The translations under genes and the position numbers were made by a program. DNA of 64,000 nucleotides. It comes from an uncultured bacterium (GTDB taxonomy: Bacteria > CSSED10-310 > CALFER01). The notes below the pieces were generated by a model that saw only the letters and a list, made by a program, of their open reading frames with translations, was not told the DNA's origin and did no database searches. Shown one piece after another: positions 34,692 through 43,593 of the stretch. The stretch covers positions 1 to 64,000 of the forward strand of contig CALFER010000059.1 of the NCBI GenBank assembly GCA_937951895.1, given 5' to 3'. The stretch's first letter is position 1. Each line of letters starts with the position of its first letter.

Positions 34692-36359
34692 ATGGCAAAT
34701 ACTCGGAAATCGACCCGGCGTGACACGGAATCGTCCAGAGTGCGCATGCTGCAGGATCAGATCGAGGCGCTTCGGGAACGAGTCAACGCCTTAACTCCGA
34801 AGCATCACCTCTTTGAACTGATCGAGCAAAATTTTCCGGATGTATTCTGGACTCTGGATCTGGATCTCAATCGCACCTACATCAGCCCTTCCGTGTGGAT
34901 GCAGCGGGGCATTCATCCCGAGGAAATCGTCGAGACATCGCTTTACAAGAGCCTGCCCTTGAGTTCGATCGAAACGATCCGGAGATCGTTGAACGAGCGA
35001 TTGAAGAAATGGCAGCTCGATCCGACCTCTGTGCGCGACCCGTTCCAATTCGAGTTGGACATTCATCATGCCGCCGGGCACGCACTTCAGTGCGAAGTGA
35101 CGGCGATATTCGATCTGGATGAATCGGACCGGCCGATCGGAATCATTGGAATCACGCGAGACATCAGCGCGCGAAAGCGGGCGGAGGCGGCCCTGGTGGA
35201 AAGCGAGGAACGGTATCGCGTGCTGTTCTCGGATACTCTCGAAGCCCTCAGTCTCGTCCAGAAAGGCTTGATCTTCGACGTCAACGCGACATGGCTGGCC
35301 TTGCACGGGTACGAATCGAAGGATCCCGTGATCGGAAAACCGGTCATCGATTTCATCCATCCGCTGGATCGGAATGCCTTTCTCGCGCGAAAAAACACGA
35401 TCCCCGCTCCCAATGAACCTCGGATCTGCACCATCCGAGACTGCAGGTCGGACGGTTCACCGGTTTGGGTCGAAGTGCTGTCCAATACCATTCACATCCA
35501 GAGCGAAATGACGATTGTTTCCGCCATCCGTGACATCTCCGGAAAAATCAAGGCGGAAGAAAAGCTCACCGATGCCAATCGGCTTCTGTCCCAGAAAGCG
35601 GCAGAGCTGGAAACCCTCAACGAAGAACTCACCCGATACTCATATGCCGTCTCGCACGAACTCAAAAACCCCCTTCGCGCCATCCGCAACTACGCCATCT
35701 TCCTTCGGGAAGAGCTCCCGAAAGAGCTCTCGGACAAGGCGATTCATTACTTCAACGAGATGAACCGCGCGATCAACGAATCCCGCCGGATGGTCGAGTC
35801 GATTCTCGAGTTGTCAAAGGTCGGACAGTATCGGATGAACATCGAACCGATTGATCTGGGCTCCCTTTTCCAATCCATGATCGCCTCCATCGAAACGTCC
35901 GATGTGTCCTTCAACCTGCCGGATCAGTGGCCGGAGTTTCGTTCTGAACGGATTCTCCTTCTCCAGATTTTCAGTAATCTGATTCAGAACGCGATCAAAT
36001 TCAACCGGAGTGAGCGAAAAGAGGTCATCATTTCGTGGAAAAAGCAGTCGGACAATCAAATCGTGATCTCTGTCAAAGATAACGGAATCGGTATTCCCGA
36101 CCGATGTGTATCCAGGATTTTCGATGCGTTTGAGCGATTGAATCCACAGACGGAGTTCGAGGGGAGCGGGATGGGCCTTGCGATTGTGCGCAAAGCCGTA
36201 TTAAAACTCGGCGGGAGGATTTCCGTACGATCCGCACCGGATACGGGCAGCACTTTTCAAGTAACCTTGCCGATCAGTGCGTCCGATCTGGAGTCATTTA
36301 ACCCGATCGGCAAGACCGGCGAAAGCGATAAAGATCCTCTTCAGGGTCAGCAGGGATGA
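34692..36359 (+). CDS. Sensor histidine kinase with two PAS domains, cytoplasmic
   Basis: 555 residues from ATG 34692 (GAGGGAG upstream); an earlier in-frame ATG at 34578 lacks a site. No membrane span. A short coiled coil (20-35), PAS 1 (about 40-160, LFELIEQNFPDVFWTLD), PAS 2 (about 170-290, YRVLFSDTLEALSLVQ), a coiled-coil linker, H-box AVSHELKNPLRAIRN (His near 320), and the ATPase with NLIQNAIKF, VKDNGIGIP and GSGMGLAIV. It autophosphorylates and passes phosphate to a receiver. The nearest partner is the REC-DUF4388 protein, whose gene overlaps its 3' end by 66 bases on the other strand. Confidence 0.93.
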   Translation: MANTRKSTRRDTESSRVRMLQDQIEALRERVNALTPKHHLFELIEQNFPDVFWTLDLDLNRTYISPSVWMQRGIHPEEIVETSLYKSLPLSSIETIRRSLNERLKKWQLDPTSVRDPFQFELDIHHAAGHALQCEVTAIFDLDESDRPIGIIGITRDISARKRAEAALVESEERYRVLFSDTLEALSLVQKGLIFDVNATWLALHGYESKDPVIGKPVIDFIHPLDRNAFLARKNTIPAPNEPRICTIRDCRSDGSPVWVEVLSNTIHIQSEMTIVSAIRDISGKIKAEEKLTDANRLLSQKAAELETLNEELTRYSYAVSHELKNPLRAIRNYAIFLREELPKELSDKAIHYFNEMNRAINESRRMVESILELSKVGQYRMNIEPIDLGSLFQSMIASIETSDVSFNLPDQWPEFRSERILLLQIFSNLIQNAIKFNRSERKEVIISWKKQSDNQIVISVKDNGIGIPDRCVSRIFDAFERLNPQTEFEGSGMGLAIVRKAVLKLGGRISVRSAPDTGSTFQVTLPISASDLESFNPIGKTGESDKDPLQGQQG

Positions 36360-37766
36360 AAGCCAGGTCGAGAACCGGCCTGTTATCACTTCGCTTACGA
36401 TTTCATGTGTCCCTGTTTCCTGACGGATACGCTCTTCGTCTTCTCCCGCAACGACCACAAACCCCGGCATCCCGATCGTATCGAGGATTTCCAGGATGGC
36501 CGGAAACGGCTCCGGAGCGTGCAGGATCACGAGAGGGTTCTCGCCGGCAAGGTTTTGAAGGACGCTTTGCGCAATAAACGATTCAGTCGGGATGCCGATC
36601 AACTGAATATTGAGATCATCGGGAATCGTAAACCGAATTCTGGCGTAACTGCCTTCCTGTCTGCTCGCCTGGGATGAGACTCCGGACATGGTCCCTATCA
36701 GTTCCTCCAACCGGGTATCATCAGCCACCATGATCAGAGTCAGGCGGGCATCGGTCGAATTCATGTCCGTTTCGAACCGGTCCGATTGCAGTCTGGAATA
36801 ATCGATCTGATCGGGTTCGATTTCGCTGCAATGTGATGCAATGACCTCGAGAAGCCCCCGATGCATCCATTCGGGAATCGGTTTCGGTTGCGGGGTTGAT
36901 CGGGGTTTGACCTTCATGAGTCGCTTCGTTTGATGAATTTCCGTCGTGATATCGTCTTCCATGGATAAATCATCAGGCTCCGGGATAAAAGCCATCGGAC
37001 TATCCGTCACTTTCTGCAGGATCTGATCCCGACCGATCTCATCGATTCGCTTCAACCCCTCCAGGATCAGCGCATAACTGCTGGCTTCGATTCGCTCTGT
37101 CTCATCGATATCCGGTTTGGGTTCGAATCGGAACGTTCCGTCCTGCAGGGCAATCATGGCATAGACCGCTTCGGATCCGGTCAAGGGCGGAAAGTCAGCC
37201 GAGAGAATTTTTCCGTCCTTGAGATTCATGGTAGCGGTTTTTCCTTTCATTTGTACGGACAGAACACCGGTATGTTTGGAAATTTCCAGGAATTGGATGA
37301 TGTCTGCGATACTCTGGTCTTTAAGGCTTCCGATCAGGCCGGAGGACACCATGGCGCGATGGGACTGCAACCGGTTCGAAAATGCTTCGACTTTCAACTG
37401 GAGCTGCCTGATCGAGACCGGTTTGGTGAGATAGTCATCGGCGCCGAGAGTCAGGCCGTTGATGATGTCGTTTTCATCCACTTTTGCCGTCAGGAATATG
37501 AAAACAGGCCGGGCTTCGCCATATCGCTCTTTTACTTCCTTGAAAAACGAGATCCCGTCCATTTCCGGCATCATGATGTCCGAAACGATCAGGTCCGGCA
37601 TGGTGTTCATCATGGCTTCGAGGCCGCGAATGCCGTTCGACGCCGTCAGAACCTGATACCCCTTTTCACTGAAGACTTTGTTAAAAAGCTGCAGCATGTT
37701 CGGTTCATCCTCGACAAACAATATGACAATCCGCTCCGATTGTCGGTCTTGCGCTGGATGCATCAT
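36294..37766 (-). CDS. Response regulator: receiver, DUF4388 and a GTPase-like degenerate C-terminal domain
   Basis: 490 residues. Receiver 12-130 is intact (FVEDEP, phospho-Asp in VSDIMMPEMDG, FLTAK, LTKPVS). Residues 145-250 are DUF4388 (IQFLEISKHTGVLSVQ, GKILSAD), a PatA-type domain. Residues 350-490 show LTLIMVADDTRLEELIG, IPDDLNIQLIGIPTES and PGFVVVAG; these fall where MglA-like GTPases have P-loop, G3 (TxPGQ) and downstream strand, but the P-loop is missing, so a pseudo-GTPase is my reading. Coupled to the upstream kinase by ATGA. May connect phospho-signalling with the MglA GTPase encoded nearby. Confidence 0.85.
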   Translation of the reverse strand: MMHPAQDRQSERIVILFVEDEPNMLQLFNKVFSEKGYQVLTASNGIRGLEAMMNTMPDLIVSDIMMPEMDGISFFKEVKERYGEARPVFIFLTAKVDENDIINGLTLGADDYLTKPVSIRQLQLKVEAFSNRLQSHRAMVSSGLIGSLKDQSIADIIQFLEISKHTGVLSVQMKGKTATMNLKDGKILSADFPPLTGSEAVYAMIALQDGTFRFEPKPDIDETERIEASSYALILEGLKRIDEIGRDQILQKVTDSPMAFIPEPDDLSMEDDITTEIHQTKRLMKVKPRSTPQPKPIPEWMHRGLLEVIASHCSEIEPDQIDYSRLQSDRFETDMNSTDARLTLIMVADDTRLEELIGTMSGVSSQASRQEGSYARIRFTIPDDLNIQLIGIPTESFIAQSVLQNLAGENPLVILHAPEPFPAILEILDTIGMPGFVVVAGEDEERIRQETGTHEIVSEVITGRFSTWLSSLLTLKRIFIAFAGLADRVK

Positions 37767-40198
37767 GTCGAGACTCCTTTTCTATCCGGCAAGCCGGAAT
37801 GCTTCGGTACAACCTGGGAACCGGCCGGAAGCACGATCCTGAACGTGGTGCCTTTCCCCGGAACGCTATCCACATCGATCGTTCCTCGGTGCTCGCGAAT
37901 GATCGACGCCGTGATCGGAAGTCCGAGACCGGTACCTTTTTCTTTGGTGGTGTGAAATGGTTCGAAGATCAGATTCATGTGCTCCGGTGAAATTCCGACA
38001 CCCGAATCGGAGATCGTGAGCAGAATCTTCTGGTCTCCCCTGCGTTTAGTGCTGAGGCTGATCGTTCCGTGCGCCTCGGCGGGAATGGCTTCCATCGCAT
38101 TGATGATCAGATTCAGAAGAACCTGTTTCAGTGCATTTTCGTGTCCGGAAAGAATCGAGTCGGGTTCTTCGAGATCGAGCCAGATGCGGATATGCCGTTG
38201 TGACAACTTGTGTTTCATCAGTTTCAGAGATTCGCGTACGATCCGATTGAGGTTGACGGGTTTGAATTCCGCCTTCTCCATACGGGCGAAATCCATCATC
38301 TTCCCGACGATATCTTTGATCCGGATCGATTCCGTGTTGATCATTTCCAGTGTTTCTCGAATCGGATCGGAGAGATTCATGGAATCGAGAAGGTATTCGG
38401 AAAATCCGAGAATGACGCCGATCGGATTATTGATTTCGTGAGCAACCCCGGCTGCCAGGTTTCCGATAGCTTCCATCTTCTGGGACTGAAACAATCGGGC
38501 CTGCAATTGCTCCTTTTCTTTCTCCATCTGCTTGTACTCATGCAAATCCGTCACAATCGCCTCGACCGCGACAACTTTCCCCGATTCGTCTCGATCGATG
38601 GTCAGACTCATACGGCATGGAAAACTGGCTCCGGTTGAATGAACGCAATCGATTTCAAGCCACAAATAGCTCACTCCGGATGTTGTGGTAAGCTGTTTTC
38701 TGAGTTTTTCGCGTGACGCTGACGTCACATGATCGTAAACATTGGTCTGAATCATGCTGTCCCGTGAATGCCCCAGAATTCTCTCGACCGCCGGATTCAC
38801 ATAATCCAGAATGCCGTCCACGTTGAATCGCAGGATCATATCGGGGGCGTTTTCCGTCATTCGCCGATATCGCTCTTCGCTCCGTCTGAGTGCTGCCTCG
38901 AAATAGGCACGATCGAGGCCGTTACCGACGACTTCGCCGAGCAGCCGCAGGAGGTGAACCGGGTTGCCGGAAACCGCGAACGCGTGCCCGATCGACTCGA
39001 ACCCGATGATTCCATGCAATCCGGACTGTTGTTTGACGGGGATCAGAGCGATGGATTGGATTCCATGCGCATGAAAGTAATCCGGGATCGATGCGTCCGG
39101 GATCGACCGGATATCCTGGAAGAAGACTGTTTCCTTACGGACGAACAACGTTTCCTGAACCAAGGGCCAATCCGGAAGAACCGTCATGGAGGTTTTGGAA
39201 TGGGAATAGAATGGAGGACAGGTCGGGTTGAGCCACTCGAACAGAACAAACCATTGATCAAAGATCTCGGATGGCTGAATGAAATAGAGATGTTCGGCTC
39301 GGATGAGATTCGCAATGGACTGGAATGCGGCTTCACAATGCACCTGAAGATTGTCGGGGTTGGATTTCAGCATGCATGAACTGATCTGATCGATTGCCTC
39401 CTCGAATGCCATCTGGAACCGGAGTGCATCTTCGGCTTGTTTCTGCTCGGTGATATCCCGAATCGTCTCAACGAAAAACTGCTTCCCGGTCTCATGATCA
39501 TCCACGCGGGTCATCTCAGCATGGTAGAAGCGATCCTGGACATGGAGAGTCGTCTGGAAATGCGCATACCCTTTTTTCAGGAATATCATCGGACATTGAT
39601 CGCCGTGCATGTGGCATGGAGTGGTCCTTTGAAACATGGCCTGATGACAGGTTTCATTCAGAACATCCCGATATGCCTGCGTGCTGATCTGATCCAGACC
39701 GAGTCCTTTCATGAGAAGCAAGGATCGGTTGTTTCTGACGATTTTGCAGTTCTCGTCAACAATCACCACGGTTTCCTGAAGACTGTCGAAGATCTGGCGG
39801 TAGAACGACATGATCTTCTGGTAATTGACCTGTTGAGCAAACTGGGATTCCGATCGGATGATCGACGCAATATCCCGGGCATCGATGGGCTTGACCAGAA
39901 TTCGATTGAACAGACCGCTTTTTATGAGGACCTGATCGAGCGACGAATCGACGATGGCGATCACCGCAGACTCTCCAACATGTCGCAGATGCCGGATTTG
40001 TTCATCGTCGGGAAAATGAAAGGGGTCGATATCCCAGAACACCAGACGAATGGATTCGTCGGTGCCGATCGGATGGCCGGCGGGAGGAACAGGGGTCACT
40101 TCGAGATCGATTCGCAGATCGGAGCTCCCCTCGAGAAACCGTTGAATGATTTCATGATTTGAACTGATCAGAATCACCCTGACTGCACTCCGCGTCAT
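37763..40198 (-). CDS. Multi-domain histidine kinase: receiver-like, PAS, GAF, PAS, kinase core
   Basis: 811 residues, no membrane span. Residues 1-120 resemble a receiver (LVFWDIDPFHF, ILVKPIDA). Then PAS (about 130-255), GAF (about 265-430, SIALIPVKQQSGLHGIIGFES), PAS (about 440-565), H-box AGVAHEINNPIGVI (His near 587) and ATPase with NLIINAMEA, SDSGVGIS and GTGLGLPI. This is an NtrB-like kinase core. Cytoplasmic sensor; the ligand of PAS and GAF is unknown. ATG 40198 has GGGAG upstream. A sigma-54-type promoter lies at 40247-40262. Forms an operon with the REC-DUF4388 gene. Confidence 0.92.
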   Translation of the reverse strand: MTRSAVRVILISSNHEIIQRFLEGSSDLRIDLEVTPVPPAGHPIGTDESIRLVFWDIDPFHFPDDEQIRHLRHVGESAVIAIVDSSLDQVLIKSGLFNRILVKPIDARDIASIIRSESQFAQQVNYQKIMSFYRQIFDSLQETVVIVDENCKIVRNNRSLLLMKGLGLDQISTQAYRDVLNETCHQAMFQRTTPCHMHGDQCPMIFLKKGYAHFQTTLHVQDRFYHAEMTRVDDHETGKQFFVETIRDITEQKQAEDALRFQMAFEEAIDQISSCMLKSNPDNLQVHCEAAFQSIANLIRAEHLYFIQPSEIFDQWFVLFEWLNPTCPPFYSHSKTSMTVLPDWPLVQETLFVRKETVFFQDIRSIPDASIPDYFHAHGIQSIALIPVKQQSGLHGIIGFESIGHAFAVSGNPVHLLRLLGEVVGNGLDRAYFEAALRRSEERYRRMTENAPDMILRFNVDGILDYVNPAVERILGHSRDSMIQTNVYDHVTSASREKLRKQLTTTSGVSYLWLEIDCVHSTGASFPCRMSLTIDRDESGKVVAVEAIVTDLHEYKQMEKEKEQLQARLFQSQKMEAIGNLAAGVAHEINNPIGVILGFSEYLLDSMNLSDPIRETLEMINTESIRIKDIVGKMMDFARMEKAEFKPVNLNRIVRESLKLMKHKLSQRHIRIWLDLEEPDSILSGHENALKQVLLNLIINAMEAIPAEAHGTISLSTKRRGDQKILLTISDSGVGISPEHMNLIFEPFHTTKEKGTGLGLPITASIIREHRGTIDVDSVPGKGTTFRIVLPAGSQVVPKHSGLPDRKGVST

Positions 40199-40246
40199 GT
40201 CTCATACTCCCCGCTCGCGATCCGCAGAATCCCCCTGACGATTCCA

Positions 40247-40262
40247 AGCAATCCACATACCA
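40247..40262 (-). promoter_or_regulatory. Sigma-54 promoter (-24/-12) of the kinase/REC-DUF4388 operon
   Basis: On the minus strand: TGGTAT GTGGA TTGCT. GG and GC are ten bases apart, the fixed spacing for sigma-54, and TTGCT is a full -12 match. The start codon at 40198 is about 50 bases downstream of GC. The paired dyads at 40331-40357 begin 68 bases upstream of the -24 box. Confidence 0.7.
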
Positions 40263-40330
40263 ATTGGTTGAAGTGGCCTTTTTACGCCCACCGGAGTCTC
40301 GACGATGCGATCGCCGACGTCATGACCCGG

Positions 40331-40357
40331 TCAAAATGATTCACCTGATCAAATTGG
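40331..40357. promoter_or_regulatory. Paired enhancer-like sites, region B
   Basis: TCAAAATGA (40331-40339) and TCAAATTGG (40349-40357), 18 bases start to start. Lies between two divergent sigma-54-type promoters (40247-40262 minus, 40446-40461 plus). The same 9-bp dyad occurs in pairs at 43677-43703 and 50649-50670. Likely binding sites of an NtrC-type activator. Confidence 0.65.
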
Positions 40358-40445
40358 CTCTTCAGGACGATCCTTCCATCCGTCACCCGACCGGAGTGTG
40401 GTGCGCGATCATAGCGGCACCGCGATATCCGGACCGGCAGGCGCA

Positions 40446-40461
40446 TGGAACGACATTTGCA
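40446..40461 (+). promoter_or_regulatory. Sigma-54 promoter (-24/-12) of the MglA operon
   Basis: TGGAAC GACAT TTGCA: GG-N10-GC with a perfect -12 element. It overlaps the first ATG of the ORF (40445), so translation must start further in. The paired dyads at 40331-40357 end 88 bases upstream. Confidence 0.65.
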
Positions 40462-40510
40462 AAAGCTGCGGAATGGATGGAGTGCGTCGATACATCTCGA
40501 ACGCGAAGCC

Positions 40511-41470
40511 ATGAACCGCAAAGCACCATGGATGGACCTTATGAACAGAACGGACTCCCGGCCGGAATTCGATATGCTGATCAACCGATTCATCGAATCA
40601 CTGGAGGAGATTGCCTTGAGATTTTTTTCTGAGGAGATCGATTTCGACCAGATCAGACGGAGGATGAAATCCAGGAAAATGTCACAACCGGTCGTCGAGT
40701 TGTTGAAACTGCTGGCATCTCTTGAGCAGTTCGAGCAGTCGATCACGCAATTGACCGATGCAGACTCGGGGAACGCCCGGGATCGCGGTTCGGAGGGAGC
40801 GCCGGCGGTAGACATGGAGAAAATTCTGGAGGATTTCGATGATGTCGATATCTTTTCCGAGTATCGGGAAGGGGATGCGGTGTATGGAGCCGAGTATGAA
40901 GCGGATGATCAGAAGATTCTGAACGAACTGTTCTTCCAGATTCTCGACGGCTACCTCGATCCGATCATTGTTGGCTTCCGGGCTCTGATTTCGGGCAATA
41001 CCAATCTCAAGCTGGTGGAAGCGCTCCTGGCATCGATCCGGCCACTGCGTCGATCCGCCGAGACCATGGGGTTCCGCAGTTTGCATCAGGCTTTTTTGGG
41101 AATGGAGGCGCAACTCGAGGCCACGATGAGCACATCGGTGGTGCGGCCTCTCGATCGGATCCAGCTTCTGCAGTCTTTCGATCAACTGGCCCGACTCCTT
41201 CCGCAATCCACCCATCATGCCTCGGCACTCGATGTGATGGATCCGGATGCCACCTCACATTCTCTGATTCTGTCGCTCGTCGTCGCCCCCGGCGTGGAAG
41301 GCTGGATGGTCCAATCCCTGCTCGAAGTCGGCATCTTTTCACCTCAGCGATTGCTCGCCGCAACACCTTCAGACATTCAGGCCGTCACCGGTCTGCCCTC
41401 CGATACATGCCTCGAGATCCTGACCCGGTGTCGCCGGGCTTACGCTGAATCTCAATCACAATTCCGCTGA
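40511..41470 (+). CDS. Unknown protein with Hpt-like helical region lacking the His, and C-terminal helix-hairpin-helix
   Basis: About 319 residues from ATG 40511. The ORF opens at 40445, but that ATG lies inside the sigma-54 promoter; 40541 or 40574 are also possible starts, and no site is strong. Middle region (near 150-215) resembles a four-helix Hpt domain: LVEALLASIRPLRRSAETMG matches the Hpt pattern HxLKGSAxxxG with Arg in place of the phospho-His. The C-terminal 50 residues are a helix-hairpin-helix (LLAATPSDIQAVTGLPSDTC) that could bind DNA or protein. First gene of the operon with MglA 16 bases downstream. Function unknown; a docking or adaptor role is possible. Confidence 0.65.
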   Translation: MNRKAPWMDLMNRTDSRPEFDMLINRFIESLEEIALRFFSEEIDFDQIRRRMKSRKMSQPVVELLKLLASLEQFEQSITQLTDADSGNARDRGSEGAPAVDMEKILEDFDDVDIFSEYREGDAVYGAEYEADDQKILNELFFQILDGYLDPIIVGFRALISGNTNLKLVEALLASIRPLRRSAETMGFRSLHQAFLGMEAQLEATMSTSVVRPLDRIQLLQSFDQLARLLPQSTHHASALDVMDPDATSHSLILSLVVAPGVEGWMVQSLLEVGIFSPQRLLAATPSDIQAVTGLPSDTCLEILTRCRRAYAESQSQFR

Positions 41471-41486
41471 ACCCGGAGGAATATTC

Positions 41487-42092
41487 ATGCCGAAGGTGGG
41501 AATCAAGGAAAAAGAGATCATCGCCAAGATCGTGTTCTATGGCCCGGGACTTGGGGGCAAGACCACCAATATGCAATTCATTCACCGGAAAGCACACCCT
41601 CAGTATCGAGGAAACCTGGTGTCGCTCGCGACGGAAACCGATCGGACCCTCTTTTTTGATTTTCTGCCGATGGCGCTGAAGAAAGTCGGCGGATTCGATT
41701 TGCGCTTTCATCTGTTTACGGTTCCCGGGCAAGTGTTTTATGCGGAAAGCCGCCGCATCATTCTCAATGGGGTCGATGGTGTGGTCTTCGTCGCTGATTC
41801 GCATCCGGCTCGCCGGGCAGCGAATGAAGAAAGCTTCGATGATCTGATCCAGAACCTGAAGCTCTATCGGTTGGATGTCCGGAAAATTCCGGTGGTCCTC
41901 CAGTACAACAAGCGCGATCTCCCATCCGCGATGCCGATAGCAGACATGCGCAAGGAATTGAATTACATCAAGGTTCCGGATTTCGAAGCGGTCGCAATGG
42001 AAGGGATCGGGGTGGTCGAAACGTTTCAGAAGATCACCCGCATGGTTCTCGAACAGGTCCAAAAAGAACTCGGCATCAACGTGTCGAATTGA
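41487..42092 (+). CDS. mglA: MglA-type small Ras-like GTPase
   Basis: 201 residues, normal length; ATG follows GGAGG. P-loop YGPGLGGKTTNMQFIH (about 17-30), then ATETDRTLFFDFLP, G3 as FTVPGQVFY (MglA type, Val-Pro-Gly-Gln) and G4 as QYNKRDLP. MglA is the polarity switch of gliding and type IV pili in Myxococcus, and a localisation switch in other bacteria. Its usual GAP MglB (Roadblock fold) is not beside it; two Roadblock-type proteins are encoded 2 kb further. So the pair appears split between two sigma-54-type operons. Confidence 0.94.
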   Translation: MPKVGIKEKEIIAKIVFYGPGLGGKTTNMQFIHRKAHPQYRGNLVSLATETDRTLFFDFLPMALKKVGGFDLRFHLFTVPGQVFYAESRRIILNGVDGVVFVADSHPARRAANEESFDDLIQNLKLYRLDVRKIPVVLQYNKRDLPSAMPIADMRKELNYIKVPDFEAVAMEGIGVVETFQKITRMVLEQVQKELGINVSN

Positions 42093-42107
42093 GAGGGAGG
42101 CTGTTTC

Positions 42108-42638
42108 ATGCTTACTCAGAAAGACATCATTGACATGATTTCGACCAAACACGACTTGCACCCCGGGCAGGTCAAGCGGGTCATCGATGAACTGATCGAT
42201 ATCATCTCGGGACAGATGGAACAGCTGGTATCGATCCGCCTGCATGGTTTGGGGACTTTTGTACCGAATCAGACGAACAAGCGCATCGGGCGAAATCCCC
42301 GAACGGGTGAGCCCATCAAGATTCCTCCCAAGGTTCGGATTCGTTTCAAGCCCGGTTTTCGGATGACCCGAAGTTCTCAGGCGGCATCCAGCAAAATGAA
42401 GCTCGAAGAAACGGCCAAGCTGATGGTTTCCGAATTGCTGCTGTATAATTCGAAGGAAATCGACGATGGGATCCTGTTCGGGGACATCGAAACCCGATTG
42501 CAGTCGAAGTTGAAGGACGCGCGTGCGAACTTCCGCGAGCGACTTTCGAATCAATCAGACGCCGGCATGGAGATTTTCGAAACGGTCTGGAAGAAATTCA
42601 TCGAACGTCGGGCCAAGGCACTGAAAGCCATGTCCTGA
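42108..42638 (+). CDS. HU/IHF-like DNA-binding domain fused to a helical domain
   Basis: 176 residues, about twice HU; ATG follows GGGAGG. Residues 1-92 are an HU/IHF fold (LTQKDIIDMI, RLHGLGTFVP, and the arm RIGRNPRTGEPIKIP). Residues 100-176 are all-helical (LMVSELLLYNSKEIDDG), a pattern I recall from the ends of other delta-proteobacterial-type signalling proteins and which has no name I know. Bends DNA; sigma-54 promoters often need IHF-like bending between enhancer and promoter, so a role in this regulon is possible. Confidence 0.8.
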   Translation: MLTQKDIIDMISTKHDLHPGQVKRVIDELIDIISGQMEQLVSIRLHGLGTFVPNQTNKRIGRNPRTGEPIKIPPKVRIRFKPGFRMTRSSQAASSKMKLEETAKLMVSELLLYNSKEIDDGILFGDIETRLQSKLKDARANFRERLSNQSDAGMEIFETVWKKFIERRAKALKAMS

Positions 42639-42657
42639 TGATCGCATCCGGTAACAT

Positions 42658-43158
42658 ATGGTTATTCAAACAAGTGTGCAGGAGCGATTGATTGTGGTCA
42701 AGGATCCTCGGTGGGACCAACTTTCAGCAGACAAACAGGCGGATTTCCGGCTGTACATCATGCTGTCCGAGGTTGCGATCGAATCCGGGGATCCGATCCA
42801 TGCGCTCGATCATCTTCTCAAAGCCCTGAAAATTCATCTCTCGGCGAAGCATTTTCACCTCACCGTCAAACTGCTGTCTCAACTGCCGCCTTCCCAGCGG
42901 AATCCGTTTCAGAAAGCGCTGAGCAGAATCATTATCAGGACTCGTTCAGACGTAAAAAAAGCCATTGAACCGGCGACTCAGCCTTCCGACGCCAGCACCC
43001 GTGTCAACGCGGAATCGAACCTGCTTGCCGGCATGAATGATCTCATGGACTCCGATGACACGCTCGATCCGGAATTCCGATACAGCATCAACAATCAGGA
43101 AACCGTGATCGACAAGGACAAACTGAGTAATCTCATGGATAGTCTCATGGATTATTGA
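42658..43158 (+). CDS. Hypothetical helical protein, last gene of the mglA operon
   Basis: 166 residues. Residues 20-80 are helical, in TPR style (LYIMLSEVAIESGDPIHALDHLLKALK). The rest is low in order, ending with two similar short pieces (MNDLMDSDD, NLMDSLMDY). No recognised family. Starts 19 bases after the HU-like gene; the ribosome-binding site is weak. Confidence 0.6.
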   Translation: MVIQTSVQERLIVVKDPRWDQLSADKQADFRLYIMLSEVAIESGDPIHALDHLLKALKIHLSAKHFHLTVKLLSQLPPSQRNPFQKALSRIIIRTRSDVKKAIEPATQPSDASTRVNAESNLLAGMNDLMDSDDTLDPEFRYSINNQETVIDKDKLSNLMDSLMDY

Positions 43159-43177
43159 TGCACTGGTTGATCGGTTG

Positions 43178-43555
43178 TTATTGACCGTCGGCAGGGATCA
43201 ATACGGTTTCGATGATGGTCAGGAGTTCATTGAAATCGAGTGGTTTTTCCAGAAAACGAATGATCGGATACAGTGCTTCCGCAGTGGATTTCGCGCCGGA
43301 TCCGTATGCGGACATGATGATGACGGGGATGTTCACCTTCCGGCGTCTCATGTTTTTCAGCACACCATAGCCATCGATGTCGGGCATGTGAAGGTCGAGC
43401 AGGAGCAGATCGATCGGTTGCGATTTCATCTCCCGTAGAGCGTCGCGTCCGCTGCTGGAGATGCAGATCCGGATATCTTTCAGGTTGATATCCAGGCCAT
43501 CCCGCAAACTCATCACGAATGGTTTTTCATCATCGACGATCAGGATAGTTTTCAT
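43178..43555 (-). CDS. Stand-alone receiver (CheY-type) response regulator
   Basis: 125 residues. Intact: IVDDEKPF, phospho-Asp in LLLDLHMPDIDGYG, IIMSAYG and FLEKPLDF. No output domain, so it signals through partners such as one of the PAS kinases. ATG 43555 follows AGGGA. A sigma-54-type promoter lies 39 bases upstream (43594-43609), divergent from the Roadblock/Cache operon. Confidence 0.9.
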   Translation of the reverse strand: MKTILIVDDEKPFVMSLRDGLDINLKDIRICISSSGRDALREMKSQPIDLLLLDLHMPDIDGYGVLKNMRRRKVNIPVIIMSAYGSGAKSTAEALYPIIRFLEKPLDFNELLTIIETVLIPADGQ

Positions 43556-43593
43556 GAGCTTCCCTGCACTCCCGAACCATGCCGAATCCTATA

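Noticed and set aside
40445..40510. ATG 40445 as the start of the first mglA-operon gene
   Set aside because: It overlaps the -24 box of a sigma-54-type promoter, so it would lie upstream of the transcript; a later ATG is used instead.
41385..42554. Minus-strand ORF of 389 codons
   Set aside because: Spans three plus-strand genes including mglA; cannot be real together with them.
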